From: Silvibacterium acidisoli | GTDB taxonomy: Bacteria > Acidobacteriota > Terriglobia > Terriglobales > Acidobacteriaceae | Assembly (NCBI GenBank): GCA_022870745.1 | Contig: CP085323.1 | Location: 1,488,001 to 1,552,000, forward strand | DNA length: 64,000 nt | Direction of reading: 5' to 3' | In this document: positions 36,811 through 44,850 of the stretch, piece by piece | How positions within the stretch are numbered: position 1 is the first letter of the stretch | Layout: the number at the start of each line of letters is the position of its first letter | The notes under the pieces: model-generated | Seen by the model: only the letters and a program-made list of their open reading frames with translations | Database searches by the model: none | Told to the model about the DNA's origin: nothing | Translations under genes and position numbers: made by a program

Positions 36811-38568
36811 TTACTTGTTGTTTGCGGAGATAGTATCTTTCTTACACTGCAGGCAAGACTTTTCTACGACAATATTTTGTTTTGCCGTGGCCCCAGGAAG
36901 CACCTGTATCGTACCCATCATGCCTTTATCCTCGTGCTCGAGCAGATGACAGTGGTACGGGAACGTCCCGACGCTATTGGGATCGCGAAAGTCCATCCTG
37001 ACCCGGACGCTCGGATAGGTAAGCAATCGTCCGGAGGAGTACGGAACATTCACCGTATCGCGCAGGAAGTCTTCCGACACAGCCCGGCCGTTGTAGTCCA
37101 GCAGCAGGAAATGCAGCTGGTGAATATGAAAGGCATGAAGCTCGTTTGTGCGATTCTCGATAATCCAGTCTTCAACCGTTCCCTGCTGCGCGACGATGTT
37201 AGGGTCGGGGTCGTTCATATCGAACATCTTCGGAGTCTGGCCATCCACCGTCAGGTAAAACTCCACAGCACTTGTAGGATCGTTCGGATCGGCAAGCTTC
37301 TCCGAGAAGTAGAGGTGTCTCTCTCGCACCGGCTGCACATCTCCCAGCCAAGGACGCGCATCGGCAGACGGGGGCCCGGGCGATTCCTGCAAATGAGAGA
37401 CCGGTTCAGGCGCATTCGCTTCAGGAACGATCTGTGCAAGCATCCTGTTTGGATCGTTCTCGCCACCCGGTCCTGTATCGACACTCTTTGTAACGAGTAA
37501 ACCGGTTGTGCCCGCCGGCGGTCCCTGCACAACAAACTCGACGCGCGCTCCCGGCGGAACACCAAAGTGATTCTGCCAGTCCACACCGCCACGCAGCGGC
37601 ACTCCGTCCATGGCAATCAATCCCAGTGGCTGCGGCACGCGATTGATCAACACCTCGATGTTCAGGTAAGTCAGCGCCGAAGCATTCAGAACTCGCCATA
37701 GCTGCTTCTCGCCAGGCTTCACGCGGATCGTGGCTGGAGGATAGTCCGGGTACGGCACAGGGACGTAGTTGATCGAGAGATCCTTCGCCGGCATGCCGAA
37801 TCCCGTGCCAGTGTTCGCCGCATCTCCATCGCGATCAATCATGAACTTCGGCACAACCGGCTCAGACTTTGCGGGCGGAGCCTTTGGATTCATAAGATCC
37901 TGATCGCGAATGACGAAAACTCTCTCCGGCAATCCAGCCACCTCGCGACGTGTGTCCTCGATGCCTTCCACGATCAGCGCACCCGACGCACCACCCAGCA
38001 GTTGCTCCTTGCTAAAGCCATGAATGTGCGGATGGTACCAGTACAAGCCAGGAGCTTCATCCTCCGGAATGCGAAAGCGATATTCAAATGCCTTATCGCC
38101 AGGCTGGATCGATGTTTTCAATACATCGTCCTGATGGCAGACCGGCGGAACCGTCAACCCGTGGAAATGAAGATTCGTGGACACCGGGCTCATGATGCCG
38201 GAAGCACAGGGGGGCGAAGATGCACCCGCATGATGCATGTGCATCCCTTTGTCCATCTCGTGGCGAAGATCGCTTTGCTCGTTCTTCAGATGAATCACCA
38301 CGGTGTCACCGGGATGCACACGCAGGTTTGGAGATTCGTGCCCGTGCTCATCCGTATAGCAATAACGGACAGAGCCATCCGGCTGCGCGGAATTCGTCAC
38401 AGTCAACTGCACATTCAATACACCGTTGACGCTTCGCAGGTCAGCAGGCTCCTGCACCTCACTGCCAACTGCCGGGCGAGGACACGCTTCTTCGCCATGG
38501 GCATGCGCAAAGGAAAGCGAAGTGAAAAGAATTGTCAGCAGGATGGGGGAAAGAGGCTGCAACCGCAT
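36811..38568 (-). CDS. Multicopper oxidase, three-cupredoxin type (MCO-A)
   Basis: The start is ATG 38568, with GGTGGAG 6 bases upstream, giving a 585-residue product with a signal peptide (LSPILLTILFTSLSFAHA). All four copper motifs are present: NLHFHGLT, WYHPHIHGFS, AFHIHQLHFLLLD and YHCHLLEHEDKGMM. The long Met/His stretch (RHEMDKGMHMHHAG) between the first motifs could bind copper. It should oxidise a phenol, metal or similar donor with O2 in the periplasm. It follows MCO-B by 116 bases and is the last gene of the PQQ cassette. Confidence 0.92.
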   Translation of the reverse strand: MRLQPLSPILLTILFTSLSFAHAHGEEACPRPAVGSEVQEPADLRSVNGVLNVQLTVTNSAQPDGSVRYCYTDEHGHESPNLRVHPGDTVVIHLKNEQSDLRHEMDKGMHMHHAGASSPPCASGIMSPVSTNLHFHGLTVPPVCHQDDVLKTSIQPGDKAFEYRFRIPEDEAPGLYWYHPHIHGFSKEQLLGGASGALIVEGIEDTRREVAGLPERVFVIRDQDLMNPKAPPAKSEPVVPKFMIDRDGDAANTGTGFGMPAKDLSINYVPVPYPDYPPATIRVKPGEKQLWRVLNASALTYLNIEVLINRVPQPLGLIAMDGVPLRGGVDWQNHFGVPPGARVEFVVQGPPAGTTGLLVTKSVDTGPGGENDPNRMLAQIVPEANAPEPVSHLQESPGPPSADARPWLGDVQPVRERHLYFSEKLADPNDPTSAVEFYLTVDGQTPKMFDMNDPDPNIVAQQGTVEDWIIENRTNELHAFHIHQLHFLLLDYNGRAVSEDFLRDTVNVPYSSGRLLTYPSVRVRMDFRDPNSVGTFPYHCHLLEHEDKGMMGTIQVLPGATAKQNIVVEKSCLQCKKDTISANNK

Positions 38569-38684
38569 GAAATCTCCACCCGAGCATTCTTCCAATACTC
38601 GCCACTGGATGGTGTTAACGGCAGATGAATCAAAATCTTTCTTCTCCTCGCGGGACAAGTGGATACGGGCGGGTGAAGCGTTCG

Positions 38685-40052
38685 CTAAACATAATCGATC
38701 AACTGCATGAAGCCATAGTCCATGTGTAACTGCTGATGGCAATGAAAAAGTGTCTTACCGGGATTGTCGGCAACGAAATCAACCTTCATGGAGCTGTAAG
38801 GAGGGATGTTGACCACATCCTTCATCAGACCGGAGCACAGTTTCCCGGCGATGCTGACGATCTCAAAGCTATGCCGGTGCAGATGCAGAGGGTGAAACTC
38901 ACCGCTTGCGTTCGTGAATACAAGCCGGTAGCGCCGGCCCTGCTGAACCTTCAATGCCGGAGTATCGGGATAAGATTTTCCGTTGACCGTCCAGCTCTGT
39001 AACTTATCAGCAGCGGTAGCCACGGGTGCGAAGACCATCGGAATCTCCTCCGCCGGTAGAGAATCACTGAAGGCATTCGCAAAGTCGAGATAGCTCCAGT
39101 CCGTCGCTTTTGGATCCACCCACACAGGCGTGCCGCTCGCTCCCGCGTATTCCACGACGCGCCCCAGCCCCTTGGCCCGGTCGTCGCTGCTTGCGGAACC
39201 CAGGACCCACACACCCGGAGATTGCATCTCCACGATAACGTCCAGCCTCTCGGCAACCGCCATCGTGATGGTCTCCACGGATCGGGGCTGCGGAACCCTG
39301 TTGCCATCCATTGCGATCACCGTGAATCGATGCCCTGGCAGTGCGAGCGTAACCGCCTCTGTCGCACTCGCATTCAGCAGGCGAAAGAGGACACGCTGCC
39401 CCTGCCGCACACGGATCGGCTCGGACGCTGACATGAGCCTCCCATCGAACGAAGCGTATTTATAGTGGACGTCCAGCGCATTCATCGGCGGCCCCATCGG
39501 TACCAGCGACGGCCCCCAGTGATGAATGCTTAAAAAGATCTCCTGGTCGTAACTTCCGCTGTCATACTTCGGCTCGACATACAAGAACCCGAACTGCCCG
39601 GTGTAAGTCGCACGCGAGAGATTGTCACGAGCTTCCGTATGCGTGTGATACCAGCGAGTGCCGGAGGGATTTGGCGTAAACCGGTAAGTGACGCGCTCCT
39701 GCGGCGCGATCATCGGCGATCCCTCTTCCATCGCACCGTCGTTGATCGAATCAATATGCAGGCCATGCCAATGCACCAGCTCCGGAACCGGCGATTGATT
39801 GATTACGTCGATACTGACCGGAACACCTTCACGCAGGCGAAGGATTGGTCCGGGGACCTGGCCGTTGTAGCTCATCGTCGGCACATGAATGCCAGGTGCG
39901 AGCTCAAGATGAATCGGCTCGATACGCAAGGTGTGGTCAGCGGTCTTCCGCTGGACTTGGGCTGCACGAAGAGCACCATGGGTGGCGGCAGCGCCCGCGA
40001 TCGTCAGGAACTGGCGGCGATTGATCGAATGATTCATCAGGCGATCTCTCAT
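38685..40052 (-). CDS. Multicopper oxidase with Tat signal (MCO-B)
   Basis: A 455-residue laccase-like enzyme with a twin-arginine signal (SINRRQFLTIAGAAA), so it is exported folded. Copper motifs: LVHWHGLHID, WYHTHTEA, HPLHLHRHSFEI and FHCHQQLHMDYGFM. The start at 40052 forms an ATGA overlap with the PQQ dehydrogenase stop; a second ATG at 40037 gives a cleaner Tat leader and is an alternative. It differs from MCO-A in size and export route, so the two are not recent duplicates. Confidence 0.92.
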   Translation of the reverse strand: MRDRLMNHSINRRQFLTIAGAAATHGALRAAQVQRKTADHTLRIEPIHLELAPGIHVPTMSYNGQVPGPILRLREGVPVSIDVINQSPVPELVHWHGLHIDSINDGAMEEGSPMIAPQERVTYRFTPNPSGTRWYHTHTEARDNLSRATYTGQFGFLYVEPKYDSGSYDQEIFLSIHHWGPSLVPMGPPMNALDVHYKYASFDGRLMSASEPIRVRQGQRVLFRLLNASATEAVTLALPGHRFTVIAMDGNRVPQPRSVETITMAVAERLDVIVEMQSPGVWVLGSASSDDRAKGLGRVVEYAGASGTPVWVDPKATDWSYLDFANAFSDSLPAEEIPMVFAPVATAADKLQSWTVNGKSYPDTPALKVQQGRRYRLVFTNASGEFHPLHLHRHSFEIVSIAGKLCSGLMKDVVNIPPYSSMKVDFVADNPGKTLFHCHQQLHMDYGFMQLIDYV

Positions 40053-41668
40053 GGCAAGGCAAAGGCGAAGATGTCGCTACCGGCGGCGATGGCGAAATAC
40101 TGCTTTCCATCCACCGCGTAGCTCATCGGTGAAGCGTGCGGCGGCTGGCCCATGTTGAAATGCCACAGCGACTTTCCCGTAGCTCCATCGACCGCCTCGA
40201 AAGAGTTTGCATCATTACCAAAGAGCACCAGCCCGCTCGCTGTAGACATAACACCGGCAAAGGAGTGGCCCTCGCCTACCTGCGCATTTCTCCACTCGAA
40301 GTGATTGGTGACTGGGTTATAAGCGATCAGCACCTTCTGCTTCACTTCATCCTGCGGATGCTTTACCCCAGTTGAGTAATACTCCCGCCCTTCTTCAAAC
40401 TTCTCCACTTTTGCCGAGTACACATTGCAGTCATCGAGCGACATGAAATAGAAGAGACGTGTCGCTTCACTGTAGGTCGGCGAAAACCAGTTCGTAGCGC
40501 CCGCGTAGCCAGGGCAGATGCGCGCACCTTTTTCATCGGGAATGAGGCCGGTGAGAATCGGACGCCCGTTCTCGTCGATTCCCTTTGCCCAGTTCTGCTT
40601 CAGCGAGAACTGTCGTGCAGAAAGAAATTTTCCATTCGTGCGGTCGAGAACGTAAACGAAACCGTTACGATTTGCCTGGAGGATAAGCTTACGCGGCTTG
40701 CCCTCGTAAACTGAGTCCACCAGCACCGGCGTTTCCACCGCATCGTAGTCGGCGAGGTCGTGCGGCGTGAACTGGAAGTACCATTTCAGCTTGCCGGTAT
40801 CGGGATCGATCGCGAGCACGCAATTCGTATAGAGATCGTCACCCGGCCTGACTGTACCTTCAAAATCCGGTGAAGGGTTGCTCGTTCCCCAATAGATGGT
40901 ATTGAGTTCCGGGTCGAATGTACCGGGCATCCAGGTTGTGCCGCCGCCATGCATATACAGGTCGCCCGGCCAACTGGACGATCCAAATTCACCCGGCGCG
41001 GGGATCGTCCAGAACCGCCACTCCTCCTTGCCTGTCTCGGCATTGAAAGCCGCAACGAAACCGCGAACACCGTCGTCTCCACCCGAAGTGCCGACGATAA
41101 CTTTGTCCTTCACCACCAGGGGCGCGCTGGTGGCGCCGTAGTTCCTGTTGCCCGTGGCGTATGCCACATCCCACAACAGGTTTCCGGATCGCGCATCGAG
41201 GCAAACGAGATGCGCATTATCCGTCTCCATGTAGAGCCGGTTTCCGAGCACGGCAACGCCGCGGTTGATATGCCCGGAAGCATCATCGACCAGCCCTTCA
41301 GTGATCTGCCGGGAGTGATGCCATATCACCTGCCCGGTGCTTGCGTAAATCGCATAAGCATCGTTCGATCCCGTCACGTACATAACGCCGTTAACGACAA
41401 CAGGAGTTACCTCGAGCACTCCGGCGTTTCGGCTGTGAAAGACCCACTGCGCGCGCATCTGCCCAACATTTTGTGGAGTGATCTGCGTAAGGCTGGTAAA
41501 GCGTCGCCCTGTGTAATCACCGTTGTAGGAGAGCCAGTTGTCGTGAATCCCCTTCTTCTCAAGTTGCGCCTGCATCACACCCTCAGCCGCGTTGGACTGT
41601 GCGAGCACAACCGATGAAGCAAGCATCATGACCGCGAGTGCTAAACCTGTTCTTAACCCGCTCATCAT
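40049..41668 (-). CDS. PQQ-dependent alcohol dehydrogenase family protein, D-Y-D type
   Basis: A 539-residue periplasmic quinoprotein of the methanol/ethanol dehydrogenase fold, with a signal peptide (LAVMMLASSVVLAQ) and no haem domain. PQQ and metal site landmarks are GTSGGDDGVRGF, GTSNPSPDF with Asn264, and TPHDLADYDAV with catalytic Asp307. Asp309, two residues later, is the extra acidic residue typical of lanthanide-using enzymes (XoxF-type), whereas calcium enzymes have Ala there. The glutamate metal ligand of the family looks replaced by Asp198, and the usual adjacent-Cys disulphide is absent (ASGHINRG). It overlaps both neighbours by 4 bases. Substrate unknown. Confidence 0.9.
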   Translation of the reverse strand: MMSGLRTGLALAVMMLASSVVLAQSNAAEGVMQAQLEKKGIHDNWLSYNGDYTGRRFTSLTQITPQNVGQMRAQWVFHSRNAGVLEVTPVVVNGVMYVTGSNDAYAIYASTGQVIWHHSRQITEGLVDDASGHINRGVAVLGNRLYMETDNAHLVCLDARSGNLLWDVAYATGNRNYGATSAPLVVKDKVIVGTSGGDDGVRGFVAAFNAETGKEEWRFWTIPAPGEFGSSSWPGDLYMHGGGTTWMPGTFDPELNTIYWGTSNPSPDFEGTVRPGDDLYTNCVLAIDPDTGKLKWYFQFTPHDLADYDAVETPVLVDSVYEGKPRKLILQANRNGFVYVLDRTNGKFLSARQFSLKQNWAKGIDENGRPILTGLIPDEKGARICPGYAGATNWFSPTYSEATRLFYFMSLDDCNVYSAKVEKFEEGREYYSTGVKHPQDEVKQKVLIAYNPVTNHFEWRNAQVGEGHSFAGVMSTASGLVLFGNDANSFEAVDGATGKSLWHFNMGQPPHASPMSYAVDGKQYFAIAAGSDIFAFALP

Positions 41669-43041
41669 TTTCCCTCGGCTCCCCCTTGCACCTTTGCCTC
41701 ATCAAGCAGGCCCCAGTCGCTGCCGTCTGAAGCGATCAGGTGCAGCGCAACTCGCGATGGCTTGAAGTCCAGGGGAATATCCGCATGCACTGTTGCGACA
41801 CTCTTCGGCGACACCTGATCGAGTGTTACCCGCTTCGTATCACGGCCGCCATGATCGTACACACGAAGCTCAAGGTGCCCCTCAGCAACCGGGCTGAATA
41901 TTCCATCGACATGGATTCCACCCGCAGAGACTTTCGCCTCCAAACTGGATGAAGTCAAGCCCGCCTCCGTAACTCTAACCACCTGCGGACTGGCATGGAC
42001 CGGGTACCAGGTCGTATCGAAGGCCGCGCTAGCACCCGGCTTAAGCGTCACCAGAGGACTGTTAACCTCTGCCTCCATGTAATAGGGCATCTGCAACTGT
42101 GGCCGAATCGCTATCTCAGGATTGCCTGCATCGTTCATTCGGATTGACGGACCATTCTTGTAGAAGATAACCGTAGCCTTGCCTGGATAGCTTGCTGACG
42201 AGTCGTAATCAAAACGCTCAATCATTCCGAATCCGCTCTCACCATCTACGACAGCAAGCCATCCACCCGGCGAATCGACCCACACTTCGTTTTGCAGATT
42301 CATCCAATGCAAACGGAAGAGTCCACCTTCGATACTGAAGGACGGATCATTGACTAACCCATCGCGAACATGGAAGTGATCGAGGTAAGACGATGATGGA
42401 TTCTCCTCCGTATAGGCCCAGAAGTCGCGATTGAATGTCTGAGGATTGGCCGCGCTCGCGAGATTGTATTGCGACACCGATTGCACCGACCATTTCAACG
42501 TGTGCGCCGTGGCGTTATGCATCAGAGCATGGAAGCGTATCGCCGGAGAATCGGCGTCAATACTTACCTGGCGTGTGTACTGCAGGCCTGTTACGGGGTC
42601 CGCAGGTCCCTCAAGCAGTACCGTGCAGTGCGCACTTTGCTCGAGCGTCTTGAATGAATAGGCCCCATCGTCAAGCAACGACGATTCCAATACCCAATGC
42701 TGCTCGTCGTCATTGCCCTCGGGCATCGGCCAGATCTTATCGCCACCGTAATTGATCCATTTACCGGCAGCCTGTTCGGACGAGATTGTCTGCCCGGCGA
42801 ACCTTGGATTCACGAAGAGATAGGGATGGCCATCAAACTCGACCTGCATCAGCCTGCCTCCGAGTTGAGGAACAAAGGTCAGCTTCACCCAACGATTCGC
42901 TAACTGCTCCGCCTGCCAGCCCTTGTACTGTACAGCTTCGACAGTGCATTTCTGACCCCATATCGTCGCGGTCGAACCGAGCCCGAGACCGACCACCAGC
43001 ATCATGCAACGCCATCTCGCCGATGCGAGAAGATTATTCAT
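41665..43041 (-). CDS. DUF4380 protein, galactose-mutarotase-like fold
   Basis: A 458-residue secreted protein (signal CMMLVVGLGLGSTATIWGQ) with the DUF4380 opening LANRWVKLTFVPQLGGRLMQVEF and YLFVNPRF, recalling the aldose 1-epimerase supersandwich. The domain fills about 40-330 and a beta-sandwich with Val/Asp-rich strands ends the protein. Such folds bind carbohydrates. It overlaps the SMP-30 gene by 8 bases and the PQQ gene by 4, so it is translated with them. Whether it is an enzyme or a binding protein cannot be told. Confidence 0.85.
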   Translation of the reverse strand: MNNLLASARWRCMMLVVGLGLGSTATIWGQKCTVEAVQYKGWQAEQLANRWVKLTFVPQLGGRLMQVEFDGHPYLFVNPRFAGQTISSEQAAGKWINYGGDKIWPMPEGNDDEQHWVLESSLLDDGAYSFKTLEQSAHCTVLLEGPADPVTGLQYTRQVSIDADSPAIRFHALMHNATAHTLKWSVQSVSQYNLASAANPQTFNRDFWAYTEENPSSSYLDHFHVRDGLVNDPSFSIEGGLFRLHWMNLQNEVWVDSPGGWLAVVDGESGFGMIERFDYDSSASYPGKATVIFYKNGPSIRMNDAGNPEIAIRPQLQMPYYMEAEVNSPLVTLKPGASAAFDTTWYPVHASPQVVRVTEAGLTSSSLEAKVSAGGIHVDGIFSPVAEGHLELRVYDHGGRDTKRVTLDQVSPKSVATVHADIPLDFKPSRVALHLIASDGSDWGLLDEAKVQGGAEGK

Positions 43042-44002
43042 ACGGAATAAACCCGTGTGTCAGAGTTGGCAGGATGTAGACCGACTTTGTAGCGGTGATG
43101 TAGAGCGTTGAGTCATCCTTGCCGCCCCAGGAAAGGTTCGCCGGCTGCTCCGGCAATTCAATAGTGCCAAGATGCTTTCCCGACTGGCTCCAAACCCAGA
43201 TGCCTCGTGGCCCGGTCACAAAGAGGTGCCCGGCCCTGTCGAAGCGCATTCCATCCGGAACACCTTCGCCATCGGCTCCATCTTCTTTGCCAAAGATGCG
43301 GCCGTTCGAAACCGTTCCGTCAGGATGAAAGTCATAAACCCAGATCGTGCGCTTATCGCTGTCATCGACGAACAGCTTCTTGCCGTCAGGAGTAAACGCC
43401 AGTCCGTTCGGCTGACTAAGCTCCTTTGTCAGCAGGGTGACCTTTCCTGAAGAGTCGAGACGATAGACTCCCTGGAATGGAATCTCCTGCTTTTCGCCCT
43501 TTGGCAAATCGAGCGTCGGATCGGTGAAGTAAATCGCGCCATCAGGTCCGAGCACCACGTCGTTGGGGCTATTGAAGCGCTGGCCCTCATACCTGTCGGC
43601 CAGTACCTTGTAGCTCCTGCCATCCGGGGTGAGGCGAATGATCGCACGCAGAACGCTCGCACAGTCGAGCAGGCGGTGCTCGCGATCGTAAGTATTTCCA
43701 TCCGGATCGCCAAGAGCGATCATCTCTTCACGGTGCCCGTCAGGATAGAGACGAAAGATCTTATTGATCTCTTCATCGCTCACCCAGAGATAGCCCGCCC
43801 TGTCCCACACAGGGCCTTCAGTGAAGCCGAAGCCGCTTCCCATGGTCTTGAGGCTGGCATTCCTCGGGATTAACTTCCAGAAGGCCTCATCCTCGGCCGT
43901 CAGCCGGTAGCTGCGCGGAGCCTTCACCTCCTGGGCCAATGCCGAAAATGTGCCTGCCAGCGCACAAACTAAAGCCAGGCCGGCAACGATTGTTTGCTTC
44001 AT
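43034..44002 (-). CDS. Secreted SMP-30/gluconolactonase-like protein
   Basis: A 322-residue beta-propeller protein starting at ATG 44002, with a signal peptide (TIVAGLALVCALAGTFSALAQ). Metal-site motifs of the family are FTEGPVWDRAGYLWVSD (Glu), FNSPNDVVLGPDGAIYFTDP (Asn) and LSQPNGLAFTPDGKKLFVDDS (Asn, Asp). SMP-30 enzymes hydrolyse lactones, the usual product of sugar or lactol oxidation by a PQQ enzyme. The gene starts 13 bases after the cytochrome stop. The pathway link is inference. Confidence 0.9.
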   Translation of the reverse strand: MKQTIVAGLALVCALAGTFSALAQEVKAPRSYRLTAEDEAFWKLIPRNASLKTMGSGFGFTEGPVWDRAGYLWVSDEEINKIFRLYPDGHREEMIALGDPDGNTYDREHRLLDCASVLRAIIRLTPDGRSYKVLADRYEGQRFNSPNDVVLGPDGAIYFTDPTLDLPKGEKQEIPFQGVYRLDSSGKVTLLTKELSQPNGLAFTPDGKKLFVDDSDKRTIWVYDFHPDGTVSNGRIFGKEDGADGEGVPDGMRFDRAGHLFVTGPRGIWVWSQSGKHLGTIELPEQPANLSWGGKDDSTLYITATKSVYILPTLTHGFIPYE

Positions 44003-44015
44003 GGTGTGTCTCATC

Positions 44016-44792
44016 TCATTTCTCGTCGGCACCTGTTTTCAGCAGGTAGCTGAGAAGATCATCGAGTTCCTTGTTGCTCAGGCGCGACTCGTAATCGCCT
44101 GGCATCATCAGTGCTTTGTCCGGCTCGGTGCGGAGAACTTTACTTCTACTTACAAGATGAATGCCACCATCGTTCGCCTGCAAAACGATTGAGAAGTTGT
44201 CCTGGTTGCGAATCATCCCGGAGAGCTTGGCGCCATCTTTCATCAGCACGACGACTGCGGATTCTTCGCGGCCCCTCTTCCGCTCGGGATGAAGAATGCT
44301 CGCGCGCAGATCCTCCGCCGAGTGGCCGCTGCCATAGCCGCTGAGATCTTCCGCAATGAATCCGCCGCGGCCATTCACCATGTGGCAACTCCCGCATGCT
44401 GCCTTTCCGAAGAAGACCATTTCTCCCTGTGCGGGGTCGCCCGGCAGCTGCTTCATCGCTCCTACACCTTGCAAAGTACGAAGGTGCGCAACGATCGCTT
44501 TGATCTTTTCGTCCCCAAGATAGCCGAAGGCAGGCATGCCGGTTCCCGCAATGCCACGCTGCACAATGCGAATGAGGTCAGCATCGCTCAACGAGACGAC
44601 TTCTCTTCGTGTCGCGATATTCGGAGCGCGCTCCCCACTGCGGCCATCGCTACCGTGACAGGCCCCACAGGTAGAAGCAAAGAGTTGGGGACCGTTCGCC
44701 GCATGTTCCTGCGCAAGCAGGCGCGCCTGAAACGCAAGGAGGGCAATCACGGCGAGCAACCAGACCGGCTTAGTACGACAAAGCTTCATCAT
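44016..44792 (-). CDS. Dihaem c-type cytochrome with Planctomycete-type haem domain
   Basis: A 258-residue periplasmic protein (signal WLLAVIALLAFQARLLAQ). The first haem motif CGACHGSDG (Cys42, Cys45, His46) has a possible axial Met86 in GTGMPAF. The second, CGSCHMVNG (Cys133, Cys136, His137), leads into a small beta-barrel-like segment (VVVLMKDGAKLSGMIRNQ, GGIHLVSRSKV) like the TIGR02603 haem domain of Planctomycetes and Verrucomicrobia. It is the likely electron acceptor of the PQQ dehydrogenase four genes down. It follows the TonB receptor by 58 bases. Confidence 0.9.
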   Translation of the reverse strand: MMKLCRTKPVWLLAVIALLAFQARLLAQEHAANGPQLFASTCGACHGSDGRSGERAPNIATRREVVSLSDADLIRIVQRGIAGTGMPAFGYLGDEKIKAIVAHLRTLQGVGAMKQLPGDPAQGEMVFFGKAACGSCHMVNGRGGFIAEDLSGYGSGHSAEDLRASILHPERKRGREESAVVVLMKDGAKLSGMIRNQDNFSIVLQANDGGIHLVSRSKVLRTEPDKALMMPGDYESRLSNKELDDLLSYLLKTGADEK

Positions 44793-44850
44793 GCTGAGAC
44801 AGAAATCTGCGGACCGGGATCATCCCGGTCCGCAGCTCGTGGATATTTAT

